From Rhodococcus sp. SGAir0479 (GTDB lineage: Bacteria; Actinomycetota; Actinomycetes; Mycobacteriales; Mycobacteriaceae): a DNA stretch of 64,000 bases. The stretch covers positions 4,030,001 to 4,094,000 of the forward strand of contig NZ_CP039432.1 of assembly GCF_005484805.1 (NCBI RefSeq), in the 5' to 3' direction. The notes below the pieces were generated by a model. That model was given only the letters and a program-made list of their open reading frames with translations, made no database searches and was not told where the DNA came from. Positions 44,112 through 59,467 of the stretch are shown in pieces (position 1 is the first letter of the stretch; every line of letters starts with the position of its first letter). The position numbers and the translations under genes were made by a program.

Positions 44112-45719
44112 GTGAACGACGATCCGAACGCCTTGGCGAGTGTCTGGCGCGACGTCGTTGCAGAACTGACCTCCGACGTCGACGGCGGTAGCTCCCTGAC
44201 CAAGGCCCAGAAGGCTTGGCTCGCGCTGGTCAAACCGCTCACGTACGCCCAGGGCTTCGCGTTGCTCTCGGTCCCGTCCCCGCTCGCGCAGGAAGCGATC
44301 GAGCGGGATCTGCGCGAACCGATCCTGCGCGCTCTCAACCTGCACCTCGGTCAGAGGGTCGAGGGGCTCGGCGTGCGTATCGCCGCTCCCGAGGACGTCG
44401 CCGACCAGGACGAGCCGCCCGTCGTCGACAGCTCCGACGGGGTGGCGCGGGACGCCGAACGTGTCGGTGCCTATGCCGATTCCGCGTACACCGACACCGG
44501 TTACACCGACGGCACCGGCCCGATGCGCCGCCGGCACCTGGCGATGGGCGTCGGCGAACCGGCGTCCCCCGAGTCGGCCGACCACGAGGAGGTCGACGAC
44601 GATCGGGAGGCGCTGGCCAGCGTCCACGAATCGTGGCCGTCCTACTTCACCAAGCCGCCGGCCGGCCCCTCCACCGGATCGACTGGTGGCAACAGCCTCA
44701 ACGCGAAGTACACCTTCGACACCTTCGTCATCGGGGCCTCCAACCGCTTCGCGCACGCCGCGGCCGTCGCCATCGCCGAAGCGCCCGCCCGCGCCTACAA
44801 CCCGCTGTTCATCTGGGGTGCGTCCGGCCTCGGCAAGACGCACCTGCTGCACGCGGCCGGGCACTACGCGCAGCGTCTGTTCCCGGGGATGCGGGTCAAG
44901 TACGTCTCCACCGAGGAGTTCACGAACGACTTCATCAACAGTCTTCGTGACGACCGCAAGGTGGCGTTCAAGCGCCGCTACCGCGAGACCGACATCCTGC
45001 TCGTCGACGACATCCAGTTCATCGAGGGCAAGGAGGGCATCCAGGAGGAGTTCTTCCACACCTTCAACACCCTCCACAACGCCAACAAGCAGATCGTGGT
45101 CTCGTCGGACCGGCCACCCAAGCAGCTCGCGACGCTCGAGGAGCGGCTGCGCACCCGGTTCGAGTGGGGCCTGATCACCGACGTCCAGCCGCCCGAACTC
45201 GAGACCCGGATCGCGATCCTGTCGAAGAAGGCCCGGATGGACCGACTGGACGTTCCGCACGACGTCCTCGAGTTGATCGCCAGCCGCATCGAACGCAACA
45301 TTCGTGAGCTCGAGGGTGCCCTCATCCGCGTCACGGCGTTCGCGTCGCTCAACCGTCAGGCCCTCGACCTCAAGCTGGCCGAGGTGGTCCTGCGCGACCT
45401 CATGCCGGATTCGGCGGCTCTCGAGATCAACGCGGCCACGATCATGGCCGTGACCGCGGAGTACTTCAACACGTCGATCGACGACCTGTGCGGCCCCGGT
45501 AAGGCCCGTCCGCTCGCGCAGGCCCGCCAGATCGCGATGTACCTGTGCCGTGAGCTCACCGACCTGTCCCTGCCCAAGATCGGTCAGACGTTCGGCAGGG
45601 ACCACACCACGGTCATGTACGCGGACAAGAAGATCCGCAAGGAGATGACCGAGCGCCGCAAGGTGTACGACCAGGTCCAGGAGCTCACCGCCCGCATCAA
45701 GCAGCGGTCCAAGAGCTAG
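44112..45719 (+). CDS. dnaA: Chromosomal replication initiator DnaA
   Basis: 535 residues. Domain I (residues 1-90) is followed by a long acidic domain II to about 195. The AAA+ domain has Walker [10 protein letters not shown] and Walker B LLVDDIQF, and the DnaA-box-binding domain ends with [18 protein letters not shown] 44112 has GGGAGGAC upstream. It melts oriC and loads the helicase. Confidence 0.98.
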   Translation: MNDDPNALASVWRDVVAELTSDVDGGSSLTKAQKAWLALVKPLTYAQGFALLSVPSPLAQEAIERDLREPILRALNLHLGQRVEGLGVRIAAPEDVADQDEPPVVDSSDGVARDAERVGAYADSAYTDTGYTDGTGPMRRRHLAMGVGEPASPESADHEEVDDDREALASVHESWPSYFTKPPAGPSTGSTGGNSLNAKYTFDTFVIGASNRFAHAAAVAIAEAPARAYNPLFIWGASGLGKTHLLHAAGHYAQRLFPGMRVKYVSTEEFTNDFINSLRDDRKVAFKRRYRETDILLVDDIQFIEGKEGIQEEFFHTFNTLHNANKQIVVSSDRPPKQLATLEERLRTRFEWGLITDVQPPELETRIAILSKKARMDRLDVPHDVLELIASRIERNIRELEGALIRVTAFASLNRQALDLKLAEVVLRDLMPDSAALEINAATIMAVTAEYFNTSIDDLCGPGKARPLAQARQIAMYLCRELTDLSLPKIGQTFGRDHTTVMYADKKIRKEMTERRKVYDQVQELTARIKQRSKS

Positions 45720-46269
45720 GCGCGCCGGTCCCTCGAGACGCGCGGCGGACACTCCCGTCACCGACATCCGCACGGATTCCGCCGTGCGGATGTCGTGTTT
45801 CCGGGGTGACTCGAGACACGAACTCCAAAGAATTCACATCTGTGGATAGGTATGTGTATAAGGTGTAATCACTGTGGACAACGGTGGAACAACTTCGACG
45901 TGTCTCGAGGTGTCCACAACCGCGGCGGATTCGTCCTCGAGTACGTCCTCGAGAAGTCCCCATGCCTCGAGTAGGCGGGACCAGCAGCTTCGGGCCTCCA
46001 TCCACAGATTCCACAGTGCCTATTACTGTGATTGAAGTCTTCTCGAGAGAAGTTCTTTGAAAACAGGTCCTGTGAACACCCGGCCGGGATCGGCCTGTTC
46101 ACAGCCCGCCTCGAGGTGTCTCGAGGCGCCGGCGCCCGCTTTCCAACACGGCGTCCCAACGCATACGGTGTCCCGTGGCCGCTGTGTCAGACTGCTAGCG
46201 CAGCCCTGTCCCGCCTCGTGCGCAGCTGCCGCCGACACGTCCGTGCCTACCGAGAGGAACACCCGAGCG
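45720..46269. other. oriC: Origin of replication (oriC), dnaA-dnaN intergenic region
   Basis: 550 bp without a gene. DnaA-box-like 9-mers: TGTGGATAG (45841), TGTGGACAA (45873, exact in reverse), GTGTCCACA (45910), CCATCCACA (45998) and GATTCCACA (46007). An AT-richer stretch at 45825-45875 is a candidate unwinding element. Nine CTCGAG palindromes lie between 45732 and 46125. Confidence 0.85.
45763..45794. terminator. dnaA terminator
   Basis: A perfect 13-bp inverted repeat (45763-45775 and 45782-45794) with a 6-base loop starts 43 bp after the dnaA stop. Confidence 0.75.
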
Positions 46270-47454
46270 ATGGAGCTTGGAAGTATGAAGTTTCGCGTTG
46301 CTCGGGAGGACTTCGCCGACTCCGTCGCCTGGGTCGCGCGCAGCCTGCCGTCTCGGCCGCCCGTCCCCGTCCTCGGCGGTGTGCTGCTGGGTGCCGACGA
46401 GCAGGGTCTGACGGTCTCCGGCTTCGACTACGAGGTCTCGGCTCAGGTCCGGGTCTCGGCGGAGGTCACCACGACCGGCCAGGTCCTGGTCTCCGGCAAG
46501 CTCCTCGCCGACATCACCCGGTCCCTGCCCAACAAGCCCGTCGACGTGACCGTGGACGGCACCCGCGTGCTCATCGCGTGCGGCAGCGCCAAGTTCTCGC
46601 TGCCGACGATGCCCGTCGAGGACTACCCGCAGCTGCCGACGCTGCCGCAGCAGACCGGCTCGCTGCCCGTGGATCTGTTCTCCGAGGCCATCAGCCAGGT
46701 CGCCGTCGCCGCCGGCAAGGACGACACGCTGCCGATGCTCACCGGCATCCGCGTCGAGATCGAGGGCACCAACGTCGTGCTCGCGGCCACCGACCGGTTC
46801 CGCCTCGCGGTCCGTCAGCTCGAGTGGATGCCCACCGCCGGTGAGGTCTCCGCGGCCGTGCTGGTTCCGGCCCGCACGCTCTCCGAGTCCGCGAAAACGC
46901 TGGGCGGCAACACACTTTCGCCGGTCGAACTGGCGCTGGGCGCGGGCGCGTCGGTGGGCACCGAGGGCATGCTCGGCATCGTCGCCGACGGTCGTCGCAC
47001 CACCACCCGCCTGCTCGACGCCGAGTTCCCCAAGTTCCGCCAGCTGCTGCCGGCCGAGCACACCGCGATGGCGACCGTTGCGGTGGCACCGCTGGTCGAG
47101 GCCATCAAGCGTGTCGCGCTGGTCGCCGAGCGGGGCGCGCAGGTGCGTCTCGAGTTCAACGCGGACGGGCTGCTGCTGTCCGCCGGCGGTGACGACGCCG
47201 GCCGGGCCGAGGAGTCGCTCGAGGCCGACTTCCAGGGCGAGCCGCTGACCATCGCGTTCAACCCGGGTTACCTGATCGACGGGCTGTCGTCGCTGCACTC
47301 GGAGCGGGTCTCGTTCGGTTTCACCACGCCCAGCCGTCCTGCCGTGCTGCGTCCGGCCGGTGAGGACGAGCCCGAGCGCAGCGAGTCGGGCACGTTCCCG
47401 GCCCCGCAGAGCGAGTACACCTACCTGCTGATGCCGGTCCGTCTGCCCGGCTGA
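46270..47454 (+). CDS. dnaN: DNA polymerase III beta sliding clamp
   Basis: 394 residues. It contains the clamp motifs [34 protein letters not shown] and [10 protein letters not shown], and ends [10 protein letters not shown] as in the family. ATG 46270 was chosen (GAGGAA upstream); ATG 46285 is possible. It encircles DNA and tethers the replicase. Confidence 0.97.
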   Translation: MELGSMKFRVAREDFADSVAWVARSLPSRPPVPVLGGVLLGADEQGLTVSGFDYEVSAQVRVSAEVTTTGQVLVSGKLLADITRSLPNKPVDVTVDGTRVLIACGSAKFSLPTMPVEDYPQLPTLPQQTGSLPVDLFSEAISQVAVAAGKDDTLPMLTGIRVEIEGTNVVLAATDRFRLAVRQLEWMPTAGEVSAAVLVPARTLSESAKTLGGNTLSPVELALGAGASVGTEGMLGIVADGRRTTTRLLDAEFPKFRQLLPAEHTAMATVAVAPLVEAIKRVALVAERGAQVRLEFNADGLLLSAGGDDAGRAEESLEADFQGEPLTIAFNPGYLIDGLSSLHSERVSFGFTTPSRPAVLRPAGEDEPERSESGTFPAPQSEYTYLLMPVRLPG

Positions 47455-47514
47455 TCGGGGCGCCGGCGGGCGCGGCCCCAGCACGAAACACCACTAGTGG
47501 AGGGACATCTGACG

Positions 47515-48465
47515 ATGCAGCTCGGACTGGTCGGACTCGGCAAGATGGGGTACAACATGCGCGCCCGGCTGCGGGAGCGCGGCCACGAGGTCGTCGGTTA
47601 CGACCCGCGCCCGGAGGTGAGCGACGTCGGCTCGCTCGCGGACCTGGCGGCGGCGTTGACCGCGCCGCGGGTGGTGTGGGTGATGGTGCCTGCCGGGGAG
47701 ATCTGCCGCGCCACCATCGCGGAGCTGGCGTCCGTGCTGGGGCCCGGTGACCTCGTGATCGACGGTGGCAACTCGCGGTACACCGACGACCGCGGGAACG
47801 CCGAACTGCTCGGCGACCGCGGCATCGGATTTGTCGATTGCGGTGTCTCCGGAGGGATCTGGGGTCTGCAGGAGGGCTACGGGCTGATGGTCGGTGGCGC
47901 GGACGCCGACGTGGCCCGGGCGATGCCGATCTTCGACGCCCTGCGTCCCGACGGCGACCGCGGCGACGGCTTCGTCCATGCCGGCCCGGTCGGTGCCGGT
48001 CACTACGCCAAGATGGTGCACAACGGCGTCGAATACGGGCTGATGCAGGCGTACGCCGAGGGGTACGAACTGCTCGAGGCGGAGGACCTGATCACCGACG
48101 TACACGGCGTACTGCGGGCCTGGACACACGGCACCGTCGTGCGGTCGTGGCTGCTCGAGTTGCTGGTGAAGGCGCTCGCCGAGGATCCGGGGTTCGCCGA
48201 GATCTCCGGGTACACAGAGGATTCCGGTGAAGGACGCTGGACCGTGCAGGAGGCGATCGAGCACGCGGTACCGGCACCGGTCATTTCCGCCGCGCTGTTC
48301 GCCCGGTTCGCGTCGCGGCAGGCGGACTCGCCCGCGATGAAGGCCGTGTCGGCGCTGCGGAATCAGTTCGGCGGGCACGCCGTCCGGCAGGCCGGACAGT
48401 CCGATGCCGTCCGGCAGGCCGGACAGTCCGATGCCGTCCGGCAGGCCGGACAGTCGGAAACGTAG
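47515..48465 (+). CDS. gnd: 6-phosphogluconate dehydrogenase, decarboxylating (short type)
   Basis: 316 residues, shorter than the about 470 of the E. coli enzyme and matching the NAD-preferring GndA class. The Rossmann motif is [12 protein letters not shown], and the catalytic segment is [19 protein letters not shown]. It makes ribulose 5-phosphate and CO2. The last 29 residues are three copies of AVRQAGQSD-like repeat from a 27-bp tandem repeat. ATG 47515 follows GGAGGG. Confidence 0.92.
   Translation: MQLGLVGLGKMGYNMRARLRERGHEVVGYDPRPEVSDVGSLADLAAALTAPRVVWVMVPAGEICRATIAELASVLGPGDLVIDGGNSRYTDDRGNAELLGDRGIGFVDCGVSGGIWGLQEGYGLMVGGADADVARAMPIFDALRPDGDRGDGFVHAGPVGAGHYAKMVHNGVEYGLMQAYAEGYELLEAEDLITDVHGVLRAWTHGTVVRSWLLELLVKALAEDPGFAEISGYTEDSGEGRWTVQEAIEHAVPAPVISAALFARFASRQADSPAMKAVSALRNQFGGHAVRQAGQSDAVRQAGQSDAVRQAGQSET
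48379..48459 (+). repeat. Three 27-bp tandem repeats in the gnd 3' end
   Basis: Units at 48379-48405, 48406-48432 and 48433-48459; the first two are identical and the third differs in its last bases. Each contains the palindrome GTCCGG-CAGG-CCGGAC and encodes AVRQAGQSD. The array ends two codons before the gnd stop and six bases before recF. Confidence 0.9.
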
Positions 48466-49691
48466 TGTTCGTTCGCAAGTTCTCGCTCCGGGATTTCCGG
48501 TCGTGGGATGCCGTCACGGTCGATCTGGCCCCGGGGTGCACGGTGTTCGTCGGCCGCAACGGGCACGGCAAGACCAACCTCCTCGAGGCCCTGGGGTACC
48601 TGTCGACGCTGTCGTCGCACCGCGTGTCGACCGACGCGCCGCTGATCCGGGCGGGCGCCACCCAGGCGTACGCGGGCGCGCTCGTGGTCAACCACGGTCG
48701 TGAACTCGGCATCGACATCGAGATCAACGACGGAAAGGCCAACCGCGCCAGGATCAACCAGTCACCCTCCCGGCGGGCCCGCGAGATCGTCGGCGTCCTG
48801 CAGACGGTGCTGTTCGCGCCCGAGGACCTCTCGCTCGTCCGCGGTGACCCGGGGGACCGGCGGCGGTTCCTCGACGAGCTGCTCACCTCCCGCCGGCCCC
48901 GGATGGCGGCGGTCCGGGCCGACTACGACAAGGTGCTCCGGCAGCGGTCGGCGCTGCTCAAGACCGCCGGCGGAGCGTTGCGTCGCGGCGGCCGGTCGTC
49001 GGACGGCGCGAGTGCCCTGGCAACACTGGATGTCTGGGACGGGCACCTGGCGGCGCACGGTGCCCAATTGTTGCAGGCCCGGCTGCGCCTGGTGCACGAC
49101 CTCGCCCCGCACCTGGTGGCGTCGTACCGGTCGCTGGCGCCGGAGTCGCGGCCCGCATCGGTGCGCTACCGCAGCAGCCTCGGTTCGTCGCTGCCACACG
49201 AAATGGCTGACCCGACAAGGGAACCCGAGTCGGACGACCTCGAGCTGCTGGAGGCGAGCTTTCTGCACGAGCTGTCGGTGGCGCGTCAGCGGGAGATCGA
49301 GCGCGGCGTGTGCCTGGTGGGCCCGCACCGCGACGACCTCGAGCTGATGCTCGGCGACCAGCCCGCGAAAGGCTTTGCCAGCCATGGGGAATCATGGTCC
49401 TTCGCGTTGTCGATGCGGCTCGGTGCATTCTTCCTGCTGCGTGCGGACGGGAGCGACCCGGTGCTCATGCTCGACGACGTCTTCGCCGAGCTCGACCGCA
49501 AGCGCCGGACCGCGCTGGCCGGCGTCGCGGCCGAGGCCGAGCAGGTTCTCATCACTGCGGCCGTGCCGGAGGACGTGCCCGACGAGTTGTCCGCGACCCG
49601 CTTCGGAGTGGCCGCGGCCGACACCGAACGCGGCCGGATCTCGCAGATCACCACGCTGGACGGTCCGGTCACCACGGGAGGAGAGCAATGA
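48465..49691 (+). CDS. recF: DNA replication and repair protein RecF
   Basis: 408 residues, GTG 48465 overlapping the gnd TAG. SMC-like ATPase with Walker [10 protein letters not shown] near the N-terminus and Walker [12 protein letters not shown] near residue 335. It helps load RecA at gaps. It overlaps the next gene by ATGA. Confidence 0.96.
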   Translation: MFVRKFSLRDFRSWDAVTVDLAPGCTVFVGRNGHGKTNLLEALGYLSTLSSHRVSTDAPLIRAGATQAYAGALVVNHGRELGIDIEINDGKANRARINQSPSRRAREIVGVLQTVLFAPEDLSLVRGDPGDRRRFLDELLTSRRPRMAAVRADYDKVLRQRSALLKTAGGALRRGGRSSDGASALATLDVWDGHLAAHGAQLLQARLRLVHDLAPHLVASYRSLAPESRPASVRYRSSLGSSLPHEMADPTREPESDDLELLEASFLHELSVARQREIERGVCLVGPHRDDLELMLGDQPAKGFASHGESWSFALSMRLGAFFLLRADGSDPVLMLDDVFAELDRKRRTALAGVAAEAEQVLITAAVPEDVPDELSATRFGVAAADTERGRISQITTLDGPVTTGGEQ

Positions 49692-50254
49692 GCGACGAGC
49701 GGTCCGACGAGACCCGGGCGGACGGCCCGCAGCCGGAACTGAAGGGCATCGACCTCGCCCGCCGTGCCCTCGAGGAGGCCCGGGCGGCCGCGAAGGCGAA
49801 GGGCAAGGCGGTGGGTCAGGGGCGCTCGTCGCCGCGCGCCGGGGGCGTGCGCTCGCTCCGGTCGCGGCGTCGTTCGTGGTCCGGGTCGGGACCGGACGAG
49901 CGTGATCCGCAGCCGTTCGGTGCGCTCGTGGGCGCGGTGTCCAAGCAACGCGGCTGGTCGTCGCAGGTGTCCGAGGGCACCGTGCTGGGCCGGTGGGCGG
50001 ACGTCGTCGGAGAGGACATCGCGTCCCACGCCGAGCCGACCGGGCTGCGCGATGGCGTGTTGAGCGTGTCGGCGGAGTCCACGGCGTGGGCGACGCAGCT
50101 GCGGATGATGCAGGCCCAGATCCTCGCGAAGATCGCGGCGGCGGTGGGACACGGCGTGGTGAAGTCGTTGCGGATCACCGGTCCCACCGCGCCGAGCTGG
50201 CGAAAGGGCGAACGGCACATCCCGGGCCGCGGCCCGCGGGACACCTACGGCTGA
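49688..50254 (+). CDS. DUF721 protein (Rv0004-like)
   Basis: 188 residues: a basic low-complexity N-terminal half and a C-terminal DUF721 domain ([32 protein letters not shown]). DUF721 proteins next to recF or gyrB are implicated in DNA handling (DciA relatives, helicase loading). Coupled to recF. Confidence 0.87.
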   Translation: MSDERSDETRADGPQPELKGIDLARRALEEARAAAKAKGKAVGQGRSSPRAGGVRSLRSRRRSWSGSGPDERDPQPFGALVGAVSKQRGWSSQVSEGTVLGRWADVVGEDIASHAEPTGLRDGVLSVSAESTAWATQLRMMQAQILAKIAAAVGHGVVKSLRITGPTAPSWRKGERHIPGRGPRDTYG

Positions 50255-50367
50255 CCCCTGGATTTACCTATTACTGCGTGTTACATTTACGGCTCGTCGT
50301 CGAGTGAACCTGGTCACGTCCTGCCGTGGGGCGGCGGGCGACCTGAGCGAACCAGCCGGGAGCAGTC

Positions 50368-51285
50368 ATGGCAGTCACCTCCGCAACGCACGCGTCGGAT
50401 CCGGCGCATTTCGAGCCCGACCACATCCTCTTGCAGGCCCGGAACGTCGAGTTCGACTGGTCGGACCTGCCGATGCACTGGATTCCCGGTGATCCGTTCA
50501 CGACGCACGTGCTCAACGTGCTGCACCTGCTGCTGCCCGCCGGGGAGGAGTGGTTCGTCGCCACCTACAAGGAGGCGCTGCCGTTCATCGAGGACGAGAA
50601 GCTGCGCGAGGACGTCGTCGGGTTCATCGGCCAGGAGGCCATGCACGCCGGCGCCCACACCGGGGTGCTCGAGCACCTGAAGGCCAACGGCCTGGATCCC
50701 ACGCCGTACACCGACCAGATGCACTGGACGTTCCACAAGGTGCTCGGGCCCAAGCCGCTCACCGGTCGGCGCGCGCAGAATCACCTGATCGAACGGCTCG
50801 CGATCATCGCGGCCGTCGAGCACATCACGGCCTTCCTGGGCGACTGGGTCCTCAACGCCGACGGCCTCGACCGTGCCGGGATGCACCCCACGATGCTGGA
50901 TCTGCTGCGGTGGCACGGCGCCGAGGAGGTCGAACATCGTTGCGTCGCATACGACGTCATGCGGTACTTCGACAAGCGTGAGTCGCGGCGCATCCGCACC
51001 CAGCTGATCGTCACCCCCATGATCGTGTGGCTGTGGGTGCGCGGCACCCGCTTCCTGATGCGCAACGATCCGCAACTGCAGAACTGGGCACCGCGCCGGC
51101 GTCGTCCGCACCTGTCCGACTTCGTGGCGTCCGGGCGGCGCGGCACCCTGCCCACCGCGACCGAGCTGGGCAAGCGCATGTCGGCGTACTTCCGGCGGGA
51201 CTACCACCCCGGCAAGGAGGGGTCGACCGCACAGGCAGTGGCCTACCTGGCGTCCTCGCCGGCGGCGCGGGCGGCGGCGCGGTGA
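50368..51285 (+). CDS. Predicted diiron metal-dependent hydrolase (PF10118 type)
   Basis: 305 residues. Helices with the carboxylate/histidine pattern EEW, GQEAMHAGAH, AVEHIT and AEEVEHRCVAYD suggest a ferritin-like dimetal site. The natural reaction is not established. The next gene, a ferredoxin-type reductase, starts inside its stop codon, so an oxygenase-plus-reductase pair is likely. Not part of the conserved oriC core. Confidence 0.8.
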   Translation: MAVTSATHASDPAHFEPDHILLQARNVEFDWSDLPMHWIPGDPFTTHVLNVLHLLLPAGEEWFVATYKEALPFIEDEKLREDVVGFIGQEAMHAGAHTGVLEHLKANGLDPTPYTDQMHWTFHKVLGPKPLTGRRAQNHLIERLAIIAAVEHITAFLGDWVLNADGLDRAGMHPTMLDLLRWHGAEEVEHRCVAYDVMRYFDKRESRRIRTQLIVTPMIVWLWVRGTRFLMRNDPQLQNWAPRRRRPHLSDFVASGRRGTLPTATELGKRMSAYFRRDYHPGKEGSTAQAVAYLASSPAARAAAR

Positions 51286-52403
51286 AGCTGCCCCGCGTGC
51301 GCGAGCTCCTCGGCCGGCCGGAGGCGCTGACGCGGCCGGCTCCGCCGGCCGACCTGCAGGGACGTGCCCGGCCCGACCGCGCGATGACGATCGTCGAGGC
51401 CGTCACCGACAAGTACCTGCGGGTGCTCACCGCGTACGACTACGACCCGACCGTGGCGGGCCACAATCCCGACGCGGCGATGACACTGGTGGCCACCGAG
51501 CGCACGATCGTCGCCGAGAACGAGAACGTCGCGGCGCTGACGTTCGCGGCGGTCGACGGCGGTGACCTGCCCGCGTGGCAGCCCGGTTGCCACTTGGACT
51601 TCCATCTGCCGTCGGGCCGGCGCCGGCAGTACTCGCTGTGCGGTGACCCCGCCGACCGCCGGCACTACCGGATCGCGGTCCGTGCCATCCCCGACGGGGG
51701 CGGCGGTTCGATCGAGATGCACGGTCTCGCCCCGGGTACCACCGTCACCGTGCGCGGTCCCCGCAACGGCTTCCCGTTCGTGGCGGCCGGCAGTGCGCTG
51801 TTCGTCGCGGGCGGTATCGGCATCACCCCGATCATCGCGATGGTGCGCGCGGCGCGGCGGGCCGGAATGGATTGGCAATTCGTCTATTCCGGGCGTTCGC
51901 GGGAGTCCATGCCGTTCCTCGACGAGATTGCGACGTGGGATCCGGCGCGGGTGTTCGTGCGCCCGGACGACGAGTTCGGGCTCCCCTCCGCCGACGACCT
52001 GCTCGGCCGGGCTCCCGTCGGCGGCGCGGTGTACTGCTGCGGGCCCACCCCGATGCTCGACGCGGTCCGGGGCGGCTTCGCCGCCACGGGCGCCTGCGCG
52101 CTGCACTTCGAACGGTTCGGCCCGCCACCGGTGCTGGGCGGCAGCCCGTTCGAGGTGCAGTTGGTGAGCACCGGTGAGGTGCTCGAGGTGCCCGCCGACG
52201 AATCCGCGCTCGAAGTGATCAAGGAACGTCTGCCGGGGGTCGGGTACTCGTGCCGGCAGGGGTTCTGCGGTACCTGCAAGGTGCGGGTGCTGGCCGGCAC
52301 GCCCGACCACCGCGAGACCCGGTTGACCCCGCAGGAACGTGTCGACCACATGCTCGTGTGCGTCTCGCGCGCCGACGGCGGCCGCCTGATCCTCGACCTC
52401 TGA
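51282..52403 (+). CDS. Ferredoxin-type oxidoreductase (PDR family)
   Basis: 373 residues from GTG 51282 (GTGA overlap). The flavin site is RQYSLCG, the NAD site GGIGITPII, and a C-terminal [2Fe-2S] domain carries CRQGFCGTC and a last Cys in HMLVCVS. It should pass electrons from NAD(P)H to the neighbouring diiron enzyme. Confidence 0.88.
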   Translation: MKLPRVRELLGRPEALTRPAPPADLQGRARPDRAMTIVEAVTDKYLRVLTAYDYDPTVAGHNPDAAMTLVATERTIVAENENVAALTFAAVDGGDLPAWQPGCHLDFHLPSGRRRQYSLCGDPADRRHYRIAVRAIPDGGGGSIEMHGLAPGTTVTVRGPRNGFPFVAAGSALFVAGGIGITPIIAMVRAARRAGMDWQFVYSGRSRESMPFLDEIATWDPARVFVRPDDEFGLPSADDLLGRAPVGGAVYCCGPTPMLDAVRGGFAATGACALHFERFGPPPVLGGSPFEVQLVSTGEVLEVPADESALEVIKERLPGVGYSCRQGFCGTCKVRVLAGTPDHRETRLTPQERVDHMLVCVSRADGGRLILDL

Positions 52404-52443
52404 CGTACCCCGAACTCGACTCGCCCGACCGGAAGGAACTTCC

Positions 52444-53367
52444 ATGAGCGTGCACAGCCCACGACCACGTGTGGTCACCAACGGCGACGTCCGGCTGGCG
52501 GTCTACGAGCAGGGCAACCCGGACGGGGAGACGTTGGTGCTGGTCCACGGCTGGCCCGACACCCACGAGCTGTGGGGGCACGTGATCGCGCATCTCGAGG
52601 ACCGGTTCCGGATCGTCAGCTACGACACCCGCGGGGCGGGTGCCAGCAGTCGCCCCACCGCGGTGTCGGCGTACGCGCTGCCGCTGCTGGCCGGCGACCT
52701 GTTCGCGGTGATCGACGCGGTGAGCCCCGACGCGCCCGTACACGTGCTGGCGCACGACTGGGGAGCGGTGGAGACGTGGGAGGCGGTGTGCGAGCCCGGT
52801 GCGGGGGAGCGGATCGCGTCGTACACGTCGGTCTCGGGGCCCAACCTCGATCATCTCGGGGCGTGGATGCGACGGCGGCTCGCGGAACGGCGGCCGGCGG
52901 GCCCGCTCGCGCAGGCGATCGCGTCGGGCTACACCGTGCTGTTCCAGATCCCCGTGGTCGGGACGCTGCCGTTCCGGTTGGGGCTGTCGCGGATCTGGCC
53001 GACATTCCTGCGTTTCTTCGACCGGATGGACCCGGCACTGGTCCGACCTGCACCGACGCTGCGGGCGGACATGATCACCGGCCTCAAGCGATACCGCGCC
53101 AACATCCGGCCCCGGCTGCGCCATCCGCGCGAGCGGCGCACCGACGTCCCGGTCCAGTTGATCGTCGACCGGCGCGATCTCGCGGTCCGGCCGGTGGGAT
53201 ACGAGGACACCGGACGGTGGGTGTCGAACCTGCGCCGGCGTGAGCTGCCCGCCGGTCACTGGTCGCCGATCTCGCACAGCGCGGACGTGGCGCGGCTCAC
53301 GGCCGAGTTCGTCGGTGATCTTCGCGCGGAGACTGCGACCGACAGCGCTGATGGTGCTTCCGCCTAG
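52444..53367 (+). CDS. Alpha/beta hydrolase
   Basis: 307 residues. LVHGWPDTHELW gives the oxyanion region. The nucleophile elbow reads AHDWGAV, with Asp in place of Ser, as in epoxide hydrolases and haloalkane dehalogenases. A His occurs near the end (AGHWSPIS). Third gene of the cassette between the DUF721 gene and gyrB; substrate unknown. Confidence 0.85.
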   Translation: MSVHSPRPRVVTNGDVRLAVYEQGNPDGETLVLVHGWPDTHELWGHVIAHLEDRFRIVSYDTRGAGASSRPTAVSAYALPLLAGDLFAVIDAVSPDAPVHVLAHDWGAVETWEAVCEPGAGERIASYTSVSGPNLDHLGAWMRRRLAERRPAGPLAQAIASGYTVLFQIPVVGTLPFRLGLSRIWPTFLRFFDRMDPALVRPAPTLRADMITGLKRYRANIRPRLRHPRERRTDVPVQLIVDRRDLAVRPVGYEDTGRWVSNLRRRELPAGHWSPISHSADVARLTAEFVGDLRAETATDSADGASA

Positions 53368-53430
53368 GGTTCGACCCGCCGAGGGCCGAAAAAATTCGTC
53401 TGTGGGGCAGCTGGAGGCGTGTTAGGTGCC

Positions 53431-53457
53431 TTGTGTGTCGGTAAGGACACGTAAGAT
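53431..53457 (+). promoter_or_regulatory. Candidate gyrB promoter
   Basis: TAAGAT at 53452-53457 is a good -10 element. TTGTGT at 53431-53436 is a possible -35 with 15-bp spacing. A long leader of about 140 bases would precede gyrB. Confidence 0.4.
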
Positions 53458-53467
53458 GGTCGAGTAA

Positions 53468-55633
<2,166 letters not shown>

Positions 55634-55732
55634 GCGCCTGCGGTGCCCGTGCGCCGTTCCGGTGGTGGGGACCACCGAGAAGGCGCAGGGCCCGCGGAGC
55701 GGCCCGAAGACTTTTGATCAGAAAGTGAGCTC

Positions 55733-58243
<2,511 letters not shown>

Positions 58244-59290
58244 TTGAGTACTCCCCGAAAGCCCGGTGAACGAGGCGACGGCGGCAAGCCTGGCCAGAAG
58301 CCCGGAGAGTCGAAGGGGCCCAAGGAGTCCGGGGCATCCCAGCCGCAGCGGCCGGCCGGTGGCAAGCCGGCCGGCGGTGCCCCCGCCGCCGGTACGGCGC
58401 CGGACGCGCAGCGCCCCCCGGCGCAGACGCCGCCGTGGCAGCGGGGACAACAGCAGCAGCAAGCGCAGCAGCCGAAGCAGCAGCCGCCCGGCGCAGGCCG
58501 GGCCGCGGGACCGGCCGGGGGCGGCAAGCCCCCGGCCGGTCCGGGCAAGCCGGGTGAGAACGGTGCTGCCGCCAAGCCGTCCCGGCCGTCCCGCCCGGTC
58601 ATCACCGGCACCGCCGCGCCCAAGCCGCCCACCGGCGCCTCCACCGGCGCCTCCACCGGCACCCAGGCCGGCGGTGCGGGCGGGGCCGGGAAGGGCAAGG
58701 CACAGCCCGGCGCCGCTGCCGCGGATCGCAAGGCCGCGGCCCAGTCGAAGTCTGCGGTCATCGACGGGCCCACCCGCACGATCGACCGATCCGATCTGGC
58801 GAAGGACATGCCGGACCTGTCGGCGGTCAAGCACCCGTCGCCGGCCGGCGGCGCCGCGACGCCCGCCCCGGCACCGACCGGTGCGCTCCGCAAGGCCGCG
58901 GCCGCTCTCACCGCCTCGGCGCCGGCCGAGGGGGAGGGACTGCGCGCGACCGTGCAGCTGCGGCGCATCGATCCCTGGTCGACGCTCAAGGTGTCGCTCG
59001 TGATCTCGATCGCCCTGTTCTTCGTGTGGATGGTCGCCATCGGCCTGCTGTACGTCGTGCTCGACGGCATGGGTGTGTGGGACCGGCTCAACAATGCGTT
59101 CACCGAGATCGTCACCGACTCGAGCAGCGGTGGACTCGTCACGTCCGGGCAGGTCTTCGGCTACTCGGCACTCGTCGGCGTGATGAATGTGGTGCTCTTC
59201 ACAGCGCTGGCCACCATCGGTTCGTTCATCTACAACCTGTGCTCCGACCTGGTCGGTGGTGTGCAGGTCACGCTGGCCGACCCGGACTGA
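58244..59290 (+). CDS. DUF3566 membrane protein
   Basis: 348 residues, TTG 58244 directly after the gyrA stop, with GAAGGAG upstream. A Pro/Gly/Ala/Gln-rich disordered stretch of about 240 residues precedes DUF3566 (RIDPWSTLKVSLVISIALFF), which has two membrane helices. Conserved after gyrA in Actinobacteria; role unknown. Confidence 0.87.
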   Translation: MSTPRKPGERGDGGKPGQKPGESKGPKESGASQPQRPAGGKPAGGAPAAGTAPDAQRPPAQTPPWQRGQQQQQAQQPKQQPPGAGRAAGPAGGGKPPAGPGKPGENGAAAKPSRPSRPVITGTAAPKPPTGASTGASTGTQAGGAGGAGKGKAQPGAAAADRKAAAQSKSAVIDGPTRTIDRSDLAKDMPDLSAVKHPSPAGGAATPAPAPTGALRKAAAALTASAPAEGEGLRATVQLRRIDPWSTLKVSLVISIALFFVWMVAIGLLYVVLDGMGVWDRLNNAFTEIVTDSSSGGLVTSGQVFGYSALVGVMNVVLFTALATIGSFIYNLCSDLVGGVQVTLADPD

Positions 59291-59365
59291 TCAGGGAAAA
59301 CAGTGCCCTGCCGGGGCCGTTTTGGTATCCGGCGCTCCGGTGGGGTACTGTTCTGCCTGGTTCGA

Positions 59366-59439
59366 GGGCCTATAGCTCAGGCGGTTAGAGCGCTTCGCTG
59401 ATAACGAAGAGGTCGGAGGTTCAAGTCCTCCTAGGCCCA
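59366..59439 (+). tRNA. ileT: tRNA-Ile (GAT)
   Basis: Acceptor arms GGGCCTA/TAGGCCC and anticodon stem CTTCG-CTGATAA-CGAAG give anticodon GAT. The T-arm contains GGTTCAAGTC. The conserved gyrA-proximal position supports the call. Confidence 0.97.
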
Positions 59440-59467
59440 CTCCACGTGCCGACGAAGGGTTGCCATC

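Noticed and set aside
44043-45773. 576-residue minus-strand frame opposite dnaA
   Set aside because: Shadow of dnaA; it would also extend into oriC.
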